Assembly (NCBI RefSeq): GCF_002217985.1
Contig: NZ_BCMI01000009.1
Span: forward strand, 39,802-103,801
DNA length: 64,000 nt
Direction of reading: 5' to 3'
Source of the DNA: Secundilactobacillus pentosiphilus
Lineage (GTDB): Bacteria; Bacillota; Bacilli; Lactobacillales; Lactobacillaceae
The notes below the pieces were generated by a model. It did not search any database, had not been told where the DNA came from, and saw only the letters and a list, made by a program, of their open reading frames with translations. A program made the translations under genes and the position numbers. Positions within the stretch are counted from its first letter, which is position 1; each line of letters starts with the position of its first letter. This document shows positions 8,351 to 18,139 of this stretch, one piece after another.

Positions 8351-9250
8351 TTGACTAATAACACGAATAACGTTGAGGAAAAAATCCGTTTGATTGATTT
8401 ACTAATGATTGCCATTGGTTGTGCAGCCTACGCCTTTGCGCTGGTCACGTTTAACATTGCTAATCAGCTTGCTGAAGGCGGTATTACTGGTGTAACGCTG
8501 ATTTTAAAGGGGTTATTTAACTTTAACCCGGCTTATTCAACCATTTTAATCAATATTCCCTTGATCTTGTTTGGCTATCGTCTTTTAGGTCGGCGCACGA
8601 TTATTTACACGTTGTACGGGACCTTAATGCTGTCGGCGTTTTTATGGATTTGGCAGCGGGTTCCATTAAGTATTGATCTACATCATGATCTGTTTTTGGC
8701 TGCCATGGCGGCTGGGATTACCGGCGGTGCTGGCAGCGGATTACTGTACCGCTTTGGCGGCACCACTGGCGGAACGGATGTCATCGCCCGAATTTTCGAA
8801 CGTTTCCGGGGCATTCCAATGGGTCAGACCCTTTTATGGTTGGACGTGTTAGTCCTGTTCATTTCTCTGATCTACATTGATATTCGCCATATGGCTTATA
8901 CGCTGCTTTATTCCTACGTCTTCTCCCGCCTCGTCAACTTCATCCTCAGCGGGACGTACGCCGCTAAAGGCGTGCTGATTGTCAGTTCGAAGTCGCAGGA
9001 AATCGTGGATCAAGTCATGACTGTCCTGCAACGGGGTGTCAGCATCCTTCATGGTGAAGGTGGTTATTCTCATAAAGACCGCCCAATGCTCTATGTCGTT
9101 GTCAGTCCGAGTGAACTGCATGATCTGCAAATGATTGTCGGTGAACTTGATAAGAACGCCTTTATGACGATCTTTGACGTCAATGAAGCCATTGGCGAAG
9201 GCTTTACCTATGCCCGACCCAGTCACAATATTTTTAAACACGTTGGTTAG
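8351..9250 (+). CDS. YitT family membrane protein (DUF161 plus DUF2179)
   Basis: Integral membrane protein of unknown role. From the TTG at 8351, which has AGGGGG with good spacing, it is 299 residues; the ATG at 8318 has no ribosome binding site. The N-terminal about 200 residues contain five or six hydrophobic segments with the family's glycine-rich GGITGVTLIL and GSGLLYRFGGTTGGTDVIARI motifs. The C-terminal about 80 residues (TYAAKGVLIVSSKSQEIVDQ onward) are a soluble DUF2179 domain ending in DVNEAIGEGF. Only plus-strand gene between livM and dnaE; single-gene unit with its own terminator overlapping the stop. Confidence 0.88.
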   Translation: MTNNTNNVEEKIRLIDLLMIAIGCAAYAFALVTFNIANQLAEGGITGVTLILKGLFNFNPAYSTILINIPLILFGYRLLGRRTIIYTLYGTLMLSAFLWIWQRVPLSIDLHHDLFLAAMAAGITGGAGSGLLYRFGGTTGGTDVIARIFERFRGIPMGQTLLWLDVLVLFISLIYIDIRHMAYTLLYSYVFSRLVNFILSGTYAAKGVLIVSSKSQEIVDQVMTVLQRGVSILHGEGGYSHKDRPMLYVVVSPSELHDLQMIVGELDKNAFMTIFDVNEAIGEGFTYARPSHNIFKHVG

Positions 9251-9270
9251 GGGCGTGTTTTTTGTTTTTA
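9237..9270 (+). terminator. Terminator of the YitT gene
   Basis: AACACG and CGTGTT form a stem that includes the last codons and stop, followed by TTTTTTG and further T runs. Confidence 0.65.
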
Positions 9271-9308
9271 TTTTATAAGTTAAAGTAACTTTTTATCTTT
9301 TACTTATC

Positions 9309-9336
9309 AAAAAAAGATCGTCTCTTCGACGACCTT
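9309..9336 (-). terminator. Terminator of the TPR gene
   Basis: On the minus strand AGGTCGTC pairs with GACGATCT around GAAGA, then seven U residues. Starts about eight bases after the TPR gene stop. Confidence 0.75.
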
Positions 9337-9343
9337 CCGCACT

Positions 9344-10612
9344 TTAGAAATCATTTTCTTCTTCAGTTTCCAGCATGTCCGCCATTTCAGCGTCGTCTGG
9401 CACAACTTTGACGTAGGCTTTCAGGACCTTCATCATCTGGTCGCGCTCACCCATTTCACGGAAGAAGTACACTGCTGGCTTTAAAAAATCGGCCTGGTCC
9501 ATAAAGTATGGTACTGCCGCTTGATAATACCGGTCGGCTTTTTCATACTGCTCCAATTGCGCGTAAGATACCGCTAAATTCCAGTATAGCTGCGGATCCA
9601 GGTTATCCTGCCCCACGTAGTCGGTCAAAAAGGCCACGTTATCCTGAAAACGGTGCTGTTTGACGTAAAGATTAGATAGTTTAATGACCATATCCAAATC
9701 TTCGGGGTCTAACGCATGCCCCTTCTTCAAGTACGTTTCCGTCAGCGACTCATTACCTACCCGAGCTGCAATATCGGCCGCGTATGACCAGAGTTTTTGA
9801 TTGTACTGATCGACCCCCAGGCCTTCTTGCAAGGCCTTTAAAGCATCGTCTAACCGGTTTTCAGCGACGAGTGCTTGCCCGAGATAGGGATAGAGACTCG
9901 TATACTGCGGATCAGTCTCCTTTAATTCATTAAACAACTTAACTGCTGGCTGATAATCTTTCAGCTGCAAGTAGGTAAAAGCTGTCTCAAACTTCACGTC
10001 AGGGGTCATATCACCCGAATGGATCTGCTTTAAATAGCCGATTGCTTGTTCAAAACGCCCCGCATTGGCGTAAGCCACCCCAATGCGTTCTACTAAGTTG
10101 ACGGCACTGAATTCAGGGATCCCCTGTTTGATCAGACCGAGGTACAGCGGAATTGCTTTTTTAAATTCCCGCATGACAAAGTAAAGCTCCGCTAGAGCAA
10201 ATTGAATAGCTGGTTCATCTGGCGCCAGTTTAAGGGCTTCTAACAGCTTTTGTTCACTGACCTCAAACAGTTCTTGGGTCTGATACAAATCAGCTGCCAC
10301 CATCAACGAGCGGACATAGGCCGGTGAATCCGGCGACACCTCGTTTAACAACGTCAACGCTTCATCGTTTTGATCATCATCGATCAAGATGTCAGCTAAG
10401 TTGACCCGCAAATCGTCTTCCTCGGGATAGCGTTTTAAGAGTTTTTCGTAAATTCGTTTTGACTGGTTTAAAAATCCCAGTGAATAAAGTTCTTCTGCCA
10501 AACTGTAAAGCGTATCGTCGTCATCATGACGCAACGCGCTCGCATAGGCTTTTTTAAATTGATCAAGTTGACCGCGTTCCAGCTGGTCAAGGGCTTGCTG
10601 TGAATAACTCAT
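9344..10612 (-). CDS. Tetratricopeptide repeat protein (YpiA-like)
   Basis: Soluble 422-residue protein made almost entirely of TPR helix pairs; repeated patterns such as YEKLLKRYPEEDDLRVNLADILID and FAYLQ/ALAELYF-type units recur every 34 residues. It ends in an acidic tail (MADMLETEEENDF). No signal peptide or membrane segment. In Bacillus and lactobacilli a TPR protein of this type (YpiA) is encoded next to hup-der-rpsA; function is not established. ATG preceded by GGAGGG. It lies 167 bp after hup and has its own terminator. Confidence 0.8.
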   Translation of the reverse strand: MSYSQQALDQLERGQLDQFKKAYASALRHDDDDTLYSLAEELYSLGFLNQSKRIYEKLLKRYPEEDDLRVNLADILIDDDQNDEALTLLNEVSPDSPAYVRSLMVAADLYQTQELFEVSEQKLLEALKLAPDEPAIQFALAELYFVMREFKKAIPLYLGLIKQGIPEFSAVNLVERIGVAYANAGRFEQAIGYLKQIHSGDMTPDVKFETAFTYLQLKDYQPAVKLFNELKETDPQYTSLYPYLGQALVAENRLDDALKALQEGLGVDQYNQKLWSYAADIAARVGNESLTETYLKKGHALDPEDLDMVIKLSNLYVKQHRFQDNVAFLTDYVGQDNLDPQLYWNLAVSYAQLEQYEKADRYYQAAVPYFMDQADFLKPAVYFFREMGERDQMMKVLKAYVKVVPDDAEMADMLETEEENDF

Positions 10613-10732
10613 TTAGACCCTCCGTTTCGTTCATTCATGAGACTATATGTTATCACTTTAGGAATTGGCAAACAAGCATGGTGTTTGCCCCAGAACCCGT
10701 GCGTGCTTAATTAAAATCCGTTTTTGAACAAC

Positions 10733-10762
10733 CAAAAAAAGCCAACCCTCATCGGATTGGCT
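10733..10762 (-). terminator. Terminator of hup
   Basis: AGCCAATCC pairs with GGGTTGGCT around GATGA, followed by seven U residues, 17 bases after the hup stop. Confidence 0.9.
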
Positions 10763-10779
10763 CCACCGTCAATAATTAA

Positions 10780-11055
10780 TTATTTAACAGCGTCCTTCAA
10801 AGCTTTACCAGGCTTGAATGCTGGTACTTTGCTTGCAGGAATTTGAATTTCGGCACCCGTTTGTGGGTTACGGCCCTTACGAGCTGCACGTTCGCGAACT
10901 TCGAAGTTACCAAAGCCGATTAATTGAACCTTTTCGCCCTTAGCCAAAGTTGCTTGAACTGAATCAAATACTGCATCTACTGCAGCAGTTGCATCCTTCT
11001 TAGTTAAGCCGGTTGCAGCTGCGACATCGTTAACAAGTTGTGCTTTATTTGCCAT
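10780..11055 (-). CDS. hup: DNA-binding protein HU
   Basis: Nucleoid-associated protein that bends and compacts DNA as a dimer. From the ATG at 11055 (AGGAGG upstream) it is 91 residues, exactly the normal length; an upstream reading adds 15 unconserved residues. It begins [20 protein letters not shown] and contains the DNA-binding arm [20 protein letters not shown] and the C-terminal [15 protein letters not shown], all classical HU. Separate transcript: own promoter upstream and terminator downstream. Confidence 0.97.
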   Translation of the reverse strand: MANKAQLVNDVAAATGLTKKDATAAVDAVFDSVQATLAKGEKVQLIGFGNFEVRERAARKGRNPQTGAEIQIPASKVPAFKPGKALKDAVK

Positions 11056-11171
11056 GAATGATTCGCCTCCTTGGATAATATATGATGAGTACAAAATCAT
11101 CTCATCTAGCCGATCAACAAGTCAATCAGGCCACTGAAATAATAACGGCATTCCGTATCATTTCTGATTCC

Positions 11172-11200
11172 AAGATAGCACACAAAGCCTATCATAGCAA
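11172..11200 (-). promoter_or_regulatory. Promoter candidate for hup
   Basis: Minus-strand TTGCTA, 17-bp spacer, TATCTT with a TG two bases before the -10. This would give a leader of about 110 bases before hup. Confidence 0.55.
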
Positions 11201-11299
11201 GGTTTTTTGCGGTTTATGACGAATAATTATGCCAAAAGACCGTTTTTTGACGTATAAGCCTGAAAAATGAGCGGAAATCAAGCCTAATCAGGGCTGAGC

Positions 11300-12607
11300 C
11301 TACTTTCGGTGGCGTTCGATCAAGTGGATCGGCGTCCCGGTAAAATCAAAGTGTTCACGAATCTGATTTTCGAGGTAACGTTCATACGAAAAATGCATCA
11401 GATCGGGATCGTTCACAAATAAGACGAAAGTTGGCGGCTGAATAGCGACTTGAGTTGCATAGTAAACCCGCAAACGACGACCATTATCGTTGGGCGTCGG
11501 GTTCATGGCAATCGCGTCCATGATCACTTCGTTCAGCGTAGAAGACTGAATCCGTTTAGCATGGTTGCCAGCAACCGTCTTAATCATTGCTGGCAGCTCG
11601 CTCAACCGTTGATGCGTCTTAGCCGACACGAAGACGATCGGCGCGTAGGCCAGATACTGGAATTCTTCCCTCACGTGAACTTCAAAGTCGTGGAGCGTTT
11701 GATTATTTTTCTTGAGGGTGTCCCACTTATTGACCACGATAATAATTCCCCGGCCAGCTTCGTGAGCGTACCCGGCAACCCGTTTGTCCTGTTCACGGAT
11801 ACCTTCTTCAGCGTTCAGCACGAATAACACCACATCTGAATTATCGATGGCTTTCATGGCACGCATCACACTATAGCGTTCCGTGTTTTCGTACACCTTA
11901 CCGCGTTTACGGATTCCGGCGGTATCGACCATGGTAAACTCAGTTGAGTCCGCCACGAACTTCGTATCAATGGCATCACGGGTCGTCCCGGCAACTTCGG
12001 AGACGATCACCCGGTTTTCACCCAGCAAGGCGTTTACTAATGACGACTTACCCACGTTTGGCCGGCCAATAAGACTAAACCGAATACTGTCGTCGTCAAC
12101 TTGACCACTCTTATCTGGAAAGGCTTTAATCACAGCATCCAGCAAGTCACCAAGTCCTAAACCATGGGCCCCTGAAATTGGGTAGGGATCACCAAAACCC
12201 AATGAATAAAAGTCATAGATGTCTTGCCGTAGTTCCGGATTATCAGCTTTGTTAACTGCCAGAACAACCGGCTTATCAGCGCGATAAAGGATCTTGGCGA
12301 CCCTATCATCGGCATCGGTGATGCCTTCTTTGACACTAACGACAAAGACGATCACATCAGCCTCATCAATCGCCACCTCAGCTTGTTGCGTAATTTGTTT
12401 TAAGAATGGTTCGTCACCCATGTCGATCCCACCAGTATCGATCATGCTGAACGTGTTTCCAAGCCATTCGCCGTGAGCATATATTCGGTCACGGGTAACA
12501 CCTGGCGTATCTTCGACGATGGAAATTCGATCACCAGCAATCCGGTTAAAAATGGTTGATTTGCCGACGTTTGGTCGTCCGACAATGGCAACTGTTGGCA
12601 TACTCAT
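11300..12607 (-). CDS. der: GTPase Der (EngA)
   Basis: Essential tandem GTPase needed for 50S ribosome assembly. Two G domains: first P-loop GRPNVGKST at residues 10-18 with DTPG and NKAD; second [13 protein letters not shown] near 184 with [10 protein letters not shown] and NKWD. The C-terminal about 90 residues form the KH-like domain and end in RHRK. 435 residues is the normal length. Start ATG 12607 is preceded by GAGGGATG. Downstream of rpsA in the same direction but separated by that gene's terminator. Confidence 0.97.
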   Translation of the reverse strand: MSMPTVAIVGRPNVGKSTIFNRIAGDRISIVEDTPGVTRDRIYAHGEWLGNTFSMIDTGGIDMGDEPFLKQITQQAEVAIDEADVIVFVVSVKEGITDADDRVAKILYRADKPVVLAVNKADNPELRQDIYDFYSLGFGDPYPISGAHGLGLGDLLDAVIKAFPDKSGQVDDDSIRFSLIGRPNVGKSSLVNALLGENRVIVSEVAGTTRDAIDTKFVADSTEFTMVDTAGIRKRGKVYENTERYSVMRAMKAIDNSDVVLFVLNAEEGIREQDKRVAGYAHEAGRGIIIVVNKWDTLKKNNQTLHDFEVHVREEFQYLAYAPIVFVSAKTHQRLSELPAMIKTVAGNHAKRIQSSTLNEVIMDAIAMNPTPNDNGRRLRVYYATQVAIQPPTFVLFVNDPDLMHFSYERYLENQIREHFDFTGTPIHLIERHRK

Positions 12608-12655
12608 ACAACATCCCTCTTTTCTGTTCTAAATCATAACGGTTAAATCACAACA

Positions 12656-12702
12656 AAAATGTCATCTTGAAACTGGCATTCCGTTTCAAAATGACATTTT
12701 AA
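12656..12702 (-). terminator. Terminator of rpsA
   Basis: Long nearly perfect hairpin, about 18 bp (AAAATGTCATTTTGAAAC with GTTTCAAGATGACATTTT), U-rich on the 3' side, in the gap between rpsA and der. Confidence 0.85.
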
Positions 12703-12742
12703 TTAGTTTAATGAAAATTTCTGTTTTGAAACATTGATTTGA

Positions 12743-13999
12743 TTACTCGTTATCTGAATCGTTGTCCTTTTGGGCATTCTTCAGTTGGTCACCAACCAAA
12801 TCACCTAAGGTAAAGCCTTCATCATCGTCATCTGTTGACATTTGAGTAGGAGCAGCTTGCTTTCTTGGGGCACGTTGCTGCTTAGGTTGTTCATGGTTTT
12901 CGCTACCGGCAGGCTTTTCTTTCAAAGCTTTGATTGAAAGAGCCAAACGGTGAGCATCTGGGTGAACTTCCAAAACCTTGACCTTAACCTTTTCACCAGT
13001 TGATAAGACATCATTTGGTGTCGCAATGTGTTCGTGCGCAATTTGCGAAATATGAACTAGACCTTCAACACCTGGGAAGACTTCGACAAAGGCACCGAAA
13101 CTGGTCAAACGCTTAACCGTTCCTTCAAGTACTGAGCCTTCAGGCGCCTTTTCTTCGATGCCATCCCATGGTTCTGGTAAAGTCTGCTTAATTGAAAGTG
13201 AAATCCGGTTACGGTCTGGATCAACTGATAAGACCTTCACCTTAACTTCTTGGCCAACCTTCAAAACATCGGAAGGCTTTTCAACACGTTCGTAAGCAAT
13301 TTCAGAAACGTGAACTAAACCATCAACACCGCCAAGGTCAACGAAAGCACCAAAACTAGTCAAACGAGCAACCTTACCAGTTACTGTTTCACCGGCTTTA
13401 AGGGTACTCATGATTTCTTCACGCTTAGCAGCCTTTTCTTGTTCGAGCAGTGCACGGTGTGACAAGATCAAACGGTTTTCACTAGGTTCGATTTCAATAA
13501 TCTTAAAGGTTAAAGTCTGACCCTTAAATTGATTCAAATCTTCAACGAAGTGATCACTGATCATTGAAGCAGGTACGAAACCACGAACCCCTGCATCAAC
13601 AACTAAGCCGCCCTTAACCACTTGGGTAACGGGTGCTTCAATCGTTTCGCCAGCTTCGTACTTCTTTTGAATTTCGTCCCAAACCTTACGTGCTTCAAGA
13701 CGACGAACAGATAGCAAGTAACTGCCGCCTTCCTTATCGTTACCGATCTTTGAGATAACAACTAAATCAAGTTTGTCACCAACCTTGATGACGTCATTGA
13801 TATCAGAAACTGGTTTGGTTGAAAGTTCCTTTTGTGGTACCACACCTTCAATACCGGTGCCCTCGATACCAACGATAGCTTGTTTGTCATCGTCAATGGC
13901 TAAAATTTCACCCTTAACGACGTCACCAACTTTCACCGTTTCAATGCTATTTAAAGCATTTAATAAATCGTTGTTCTCATTGTTATTGTTTTCACTCAT
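12743..13999 (-). CDS. rpsA: Ribosomal protein S1-like protein, four S1 domains
   Basis: RNA-binding protein with four S1 (OB-fold) domains, at about residues 10-80, 100-170, 190-260 and 275-345; the last two share the VTGKVARLTSFGAFVDLGG / EGTVKRLTSFGAFVEVFPG pattern. A low-complexity tail rich in Gln, Pro and Asp (about 355-418) follows. Proteins of this kind in Firmicutes are shorter than the six-domain Escherichia coli S1 and associate with ribosomes or mRNA. Start chosen at ATG 13999, which has AAGGAGG upstream and gives 418 residues. Next to cmk, as in many bacteria. Confidence 0.92.
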   Translation of the reverse strand: MSENNNNENNDLLNALNSIETVKVGDVVKGEILAIDDDKQAIVGIEGTGIEGVVPQKELSTKPVSDINDVIKVGDKLDLVVISKIGNDKEGGSYLLSVRRLEARKVWDEIQKKYEAGETIEAPVTQVVKGGLVVDAGVRGFVPASMISDHFVEDLNQFKGQTLTFKIIEIEPSENRLILSHRALLEQEKAAKREEIMSTLKAGETVTGKVARLTSFGAFVDLGGVDGLVHVSEIAYERVEKPSDVLKVGQEVKVKVLSVDPDRNRISLSIKQTLPEPWDGIEEKAPEGSVLEGTVKRLTSFGAFVEVFPGVEGLVHISQIAHEHIATPNDVLSTGEKVKVKVLEVHPDAHRLALSIKALKEKPAGSENHEQPKQQRAPRKQAAPTQMSTDDDDEGFTLGDLVGDQLKNAQKDNDSDNE

Positions 14000-14079
14000 A
14001 CGAACTTTTCCTCCTTGCGACAACTCTACTTTATATTTTATCCGAAAATCACCAATAATACCAGTAGCACGACGAACTT

Positions 14080-14766
14080 TTATGCGAATTCTTTTTGTTT
14101 TTTAGTAATTATGTCACTAATCTTGTCAACTACCTGGTCAATTGACAGGGAAGTCGTGTCTAAACGAACGGCATCTGCTGCTTGTGTTAATGGTGAAATT
14201 GCCCGAGTTGAGTCCTTGTGATCCCGGATTTGAATTTCATTCCGCAGCTCATCAATCGGGGTATGAATCCCCTTTTCGGCATTATCTTTGAAACGTCGCT
14301 GTGCCCGTTCCTCAACACTGGCAACTAAAAAGATTTTAACTTCGGCTTTTGGTAAAACCGACGTCCCAATATCCCGGCCGTCCATCACAATACCGCCGGC
14401 CTCGGCAATCTTTCTTTGACGCTCGGTCAAGTCCTTACGAACCGTTCCCTGAGCCGCTACCGTCGAAACGTTATTCGTCACGTCTGGCTGGCGAATCGCC
14501 CCGGTAACTTCTTGACCATCAAGAAAAACTAATTGTTCGGGATTTCCTGGTTTAAACTCAATTTTGGTTGTTTTCAGCATTTCCGCTAATGCGGCCGCGT
14601 CATCCAAGGCCACGTTTTGCTGCATGGCCTTTAAAGTGACGGTTCGATACATTGCACCCGTATCGCAGTAAATGTAACGAAAACGGTGCGCTATTTTCTT
14701 AGCCACCGTACTTTTTCCAGCCGATGCTGGCCCATCAATTGCAACCTGTAACTCTTTTTTTGACAT
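14080..14766 (-). CDS. cmk: Cytidylate kinase
   Basis: Phosphorylates CMP and dCMP with ATP. From ATG 14766 (AGGTGG upstream) the protein is 228 residues. P-loop GPASAGKSTVAKKIA at about residues 12-26, the CDTGAMYRTVTLKA NMP-binding segment, and the DGRDIGTSVLPKAEVKIFL motif are all present. Twenty bases separate it from the LysM gene and 80 from rpsA; the three probably share transcripts. Confidence 0.96.
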   Translation of the reverse strand: MSKKELQVAIDGPASAGKSTVAKKIAHRFRYIYCDTGAMYRTVTLKAMQQNVALDDAAALAEMLKTTKIEFKPGNPEQLVFLDGQEVTGAIRQPDVTNNVSTVAAQGTVRKDLTERQRKIAEAGGIVMDGRDIGTSVLPKAEVKIFLVASVEERAQRRFKDNAEKGIHTPIDELRNEIQIRDHKDSTRAISPLTQAADAVRLDTTSLSIDQVVDKISDIITKKQKEFA

Positions 14767-14785
14767 TTTGTCCACCTGTATCAAC

Positions 14786-15436
14786 TTATTTGACGCGTAT
14801 TTTTTGTCCTGGGTGTAGCGTCTGGTTCCCAGAGATACCATTGAGCTGTTTCAGCTTTTCAACGGAGATCCCGTTATTCACAGCCACCCGATAAATACCT
14901 TGGCCCTGGCCAACAGTCGCGTACTTTGCACCGCCCGCCGAACTGGCAGAATGGTGTGAAGCGGCCGGCTTGGCTGGTTTCGTGGTCGTAGTCGATTGCT
15001 TGGGAGCAGTCGATTCAGTAGGTTGCTGCGTCTGCGAAGCTGAAGTGTCAACTGAGTTCGCCGCCGTATCGTGGCTGGTCTTTGAACTTGACTCAGCGGA
15101 CGACTTTTTGTCAGAGACTGACGAAGCTGCCTTCTTGGATGCAGATTTGGCAGCTTTTTTACGGTGTGTTTGACTGACAGCACTAGTCTGTTCACTGGAA
15201 ACACTCATTGAGTTATCAGGTTTATTCATCGCACTCTGCCGCGCTAGGCCGTAAATTAAAGCCCCCACTGCAATCAGAATAATAATAGCAACTAAAATAA
15301 TTGTGATCAATCGGTTGTTGTGACTTTGCCGGTGACGTTTAGTCCGCGACAAATTCCCCTGTTCATCCCGGTCGTCCCCAAACGACTGGTCCCAAGGTTT
15401 GGTTTCAGATGATTGATCGTCTTTTTTTGGATCCAT
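14786..15436 (-). CDS. Membrane-anchored LysM-like protein
   Basis: 216 residues: a charged cytoplasmic head (about 1-40), one transmembrane helix (ITIILVAIIILIAVGALIYG, about 45-64), a long Ser/Thr/Ala/Lys linker of the kind seen in wall-spanning proteins, and a C-terminal LysM-like domain (about 170-216) with YRVAVNNGISVEKLKQLNG and LHPGQKIRVK. Expected topology is N-in with the LysM domain outside, binding peptidoglycan. Position between recQ and cmk is typical for lactobacilli. Function beyond wall binding is unknown. Confidence 0.85.
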   Translation of the reverse strand: MDPKKDDQSSETKPWDQSFGDDRDEQGNLSRTKRHRQSHNNRLITIILVAIIILIAVGALIYGLARQSAMNKPDNSMSVSSEQTSAVSQTHRKKAAKSASKKAASSVSDKKSSAESSSKTSHDTAANSVDTSASQTQQPTESTAPKQSTTTTKPAKPAASHHSASSAGGAKYATVGQGQGIYRVAVNNGISVEKLKQLNGISGNQTLHPGQKIRVK

Positions 15437-15502
15437 CGTGTTACCTCCTCAAAAACTTTCATTACGAATTGTACCATAGCTGGCGCTTGATTGGGAATTT
15501 TT

Positions 15503-16981
15503 TTAAGTTGTGCCGGACGCTTGGCCGGCATCATTAAACAGCTGCAGCAAAATTGATTGCCACGCCGTCGCTTCTAACTCCTTTTGTTCACCAGCTGGTT
15601 CGCTTTTGGCAGCCAGCAAGCCGAGTTCACTTAGATTGAATCCCGGTTCGTCAATGCTGCAGCAGTGCTTAGGCGCTTTTGATCCACTTGGAAATTGGTC
15701 AAAATACCGTTGAATATACTGCCGTTTACAACCTGACGTACGCACGTAAGAAAGCATCTTTTGCAACGCACTAAGCCGCTGCTGACGGCGCTTGGCAAAA
15801 CTAGCTTGAACCTGTTCTTCACGGTAGCGGTGCTGCTTGTAAAACCAAATCAAATTGGCCTTCACATCCCCCGCCACTTGGGGGGCATCCTGCTGGAAAT
15901 AATAGTGAATTTCGTTTTCCTGCGGCACGGTGGCCTCGCTTAAAAACCGGGCAATCTGCTCATCACCAGGCTGATAGAGCAGAATAGCCACACTTTGCTC
16001 ACCGTCTCGACCAGCCCGGCCAATTTCCTGCCAATAAGCTTCAACGTCACTGGGCAAATGGTAGTGGATCACAAAGCGGACGTTATCCTTATCGATTCCC
16101 ATCCCAAAAGCACTGGTAGCACAAATCACGTCTAACTGATTTTGCATGAACTGCTGCTGAACCTTAAAGCGGGTTTCTGGATCCAGATCAGCGTGGTAAG
16201 CAGCCACTCGACTGGCGGTTTTCGCATTCAGCAGCGCCGCCATTTCGTTAGCTTTCTTTTTGCTGGAAAAATAAATGACTCCCGGCTTTTTTAGGCCTGC
16301 TACCAGCTCAACCAGCCGATCATCCTTATCGGCCCGCGTTTGAAAGGACTCAACGTCTAAAAAGATGTTTGGTCGATCCACTGGCTGAATAATTTCTACC
16401 GCCTGTGGCAGCTGTAGCTTTTGCTTAACGTCTGCTCGCACTTGCGGGGTTGCCGTAGCAGTCGTCATCAGGGTCAGCGGATCATTAAGCTGGTGGCGGA
16501 TCTGCCCCAATAACAGGTACTCCGGACGAAAATCCGGGCCCCACGTGGAAATACAGTGGGCTTCATCGACCACTAAAAGCCCCACTTTTGCTGTTTGAAA
16601 GGCCGCAAGAACCTGGTCTTGACTCAGCATTTCCGGTGAAACAAACAAAAAACGGTACTGCCCCAAATGCCGTAAGACCCAGTTTTTTTCGGCATAAGTC
16701 ATCAGCGACGTTAACGCTGCTGCCCGCTTTTCGCCCTGGACATTTAACGTCGTTACTTGATCAGCCATCAATGAAATCAGTGGCGAAACGATCAGTACGA
16801 GCTGAGAAGTCACCGCCCCGTATAATTCGTAAATCAGCGTTTTACCCGCTCCGGTAGGTAATACGGCCAGTGTGTGATGACCCGCCGCTAACTGTTTAAG
16901 AGCTTCCAATTGTCCCGGACGAAAGCGGGTAAAACCAAACCGTTGTTCAAGGACCTGGTAAAGTTGTTCAGTGCTGATCAT
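15503..16981 (-). CDS. recQ: RecQ-family ATP-dependent DNA helicase (short, RecS type)
   Basis: Superfamily 2 DNA helicase. The helicase core is complete: motif 0 RFRPGQLEAL, Walker A LPTGAGKTL near residue 43, DEAH box VVDEAHCISTWGPDFRPEY, motif III TATATPQVR, the GMGIDKDNVRFVIHYHLP motif and QEIGRAGRDG. The zinc-binding region is short (SGCKRQYI...HCCSIDEPG) and there is no HRDC domain, so at 492 residues it is the short RecQ/RecS type. Overlaps the ypbB stop by 14 bp, implying translational coupling, the same pair as in Bacillus. Confidence 0.93.
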   Translation of the reverse strand: MISTEQLYQVLEQRFGFTRFRPGQLEALKQLAAGHHTLAVLPTGAGKTLIYELYGAVTSQLVLIVSPLISLMADQVTTLNVQGEKRAAALTSLMTYAEKNWVLRHLGQYRFLFVSPEMLSQDQVLAAFQTAKVGLLVVDEAHCISTWGPDFRPEYLLLGQIRHQLNDPLTLMTTATATPQVRADVKQKLQLPQAVEIIQPVDRPNIFLDVESFQTRADKDDRLVELVAGLKKPGVIYFSSKKKANEMAALLNAKTASRVAAYHADLDPETRFKVQQQFMQNQLDVICATSAFGMGIDKDNVRFVIHYHLPSDVEAYWQEIGRAGRDGEQSVAILLYQPGDEQIARFLSEATVPQENEIHYYFQQDAPQVAGDVKANLIWFYKQHRYREEQVQASFAKRRQQRLSALQKMLSYVRTSGCKRQYIQRYFDQFPSGSKAPKHCCSIDEPGFNLSELGLLAAKSEPAGEQKELEATAWQSILLQLFNDAGQASGTT

Positions 16982-18008
16982 CAGTTTGTTTACTCCTTAA
17001 AATTTCTATCAGTCGAAACTGCCAAAATTCAATTGACAGATCGCCGACTTGTTTAAACTGCCATTCATCCAGCGGCGTATCAACAAAACGGCGCTGAACT
17101 TCGGTAACGAGTTTAAGCGGCAAAACCCGTTGAAAATCAAACTGCTCTTTGGGCAGCATAATGGCTGCTTCTAATAAGTGCTCTCGCACGGTACTGAGTT
17201 TCAGTGCCCTTTTCCGGCTAATCACCGTAAGGGAGTCACCGGCCATAAAGCTGGTTAGCGTTTGCTGGGCGCTGGTACTGATCAGTGACCGTTTCAATCC
17301 CGTCAGCAGCGAGTTAACGCTGGCAAGCTGCGTCTGGGAGACGGCTCTTGCCAGCTGACAAACCAAATCGGTTGCCATCACCCCGGCTTCGGCTTCACTT
17401 AGCCCAAAGTCACGGGCAACTTGTAACCGTGTTTCCCCCGGACGCTGATGACCAACCAGTAACCGGCTCATAAAGGCCGCCTGAGAATCGGGTAATTGCC
17501 TGAAAAAGTGCTGCCAAAAGCTGTAAAACTGACTTGATAGATCAGCCTCATGAAACCGGCTGAACCAGCGTTTCACCGACTGCTTAACCTGCCAGGAAAC
17601 TTGCAGCGGGTAGTAGTGATAGTTTTGATAGCTCTGTTCAGAGACCACCTGCGTGGCCAGCAAAAACCGTTGCCAAAAAGTCTCAATATCAACCACTAAG
17701 CGAAGATTCAAACACCGGGGCTGATAACGATTTTGCATCAGTTTCTGCCGGGCAGCACCCCCCTGATCCGTCAGTTGTGCATTGGTTTGCACTAGGTTCA
17801 CCCAGCCCTTAGCTGTCAGTTCGGTCACCGCCTGATCCATGACTTCACGGGTCAGTTTCTTCTCGTAGCCTAACCAGGATAACTGCTGATACCGCATTCC
17901 CCAGTAAAGTGTGGAGACGGTTCGTTTACCCACTAAAATATTTTCGATGACGCGCAGGCGTCTTGGCGCTGTTGGTGATAAAAAAGTCATTAACTGCATT
18001 GCATCCAT
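16968..18008 (-). CDS. ypbB: YpbB-like helix-turn-helix protein, partner of RecQ
   Basis: 346 residues from the ATG at 18008, with GGGGG ten bases upstream. Cytosolic, mostly helical, with a C-terminal helix-turn-helix-like segment (SVISRKRALKLSTVREHLLEAAIML region around residue 260-300) that resembles the HTH often found at the end of RecQ helicases. This suggests the pair supplies in two chains what longer RecQ proteins hold in one. The family is known from Bacillus ypbB-recS; a biochemical role is not established. Translationally coupled to recQ. Confidence 0.8.
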   Translation of the reverse strand: MDAMQLMTFLSPTAPRRLRVIENILVGKRTVSTLYWGMRYQQLSWLGYEKKLTREVMDQAVTELTAKGWVNLVQTNAQLTDQGGAARQKLMQNRYQPRCLNLRLVVDIETFWQRFLLATQVVSEQSYQNYHYYPLQVSWQVKQSVKRWFSRFHEADLSSQFYSFWQHFFRQLPDSQAAFMSRLLVGHQRPGETRLQVARDFGLSEAEAGVMATDLVCQLARAVSQTQLASVNSLLTGLKRSLISTSAQQTLTSFMAGDSLTVISRKRALKLSTVREHLLEAAIMLPKEQFDFQRVLPLKLVTEVQRRFVDTPLDEWQFKQVGDLSIEFWQFRLIEILRSKQTDDQH

Positions 18009-18077
18009 CGTCGATCTGCCCCCGCTTAATAGTCTGCATCCATTCTCCCACACTGCAATTTTACTGTCTAGTACCAC

Positions 18078-18101
18078 AAAAAGGACGGCACTGGGCCGTC
18101 C
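18078..18101 (-). terminator. Terminator of ribU
   Basis: Stem GGACGGC with GTGCCGTCC followed by five U residues, 39 bases after the ribU stop and before ypbB. Confidence 0.8.
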
Positions 18102-18139
18102 AAACGATCACTATTTATAAATCACATTTTAAGGCTAAC

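Noticed and set aside
8849..9241. 130-codon minus-strand frame inside the YitT gene
   Set aside because: Antisense to a recognisable DUF2179 domain; no SD and no family features.
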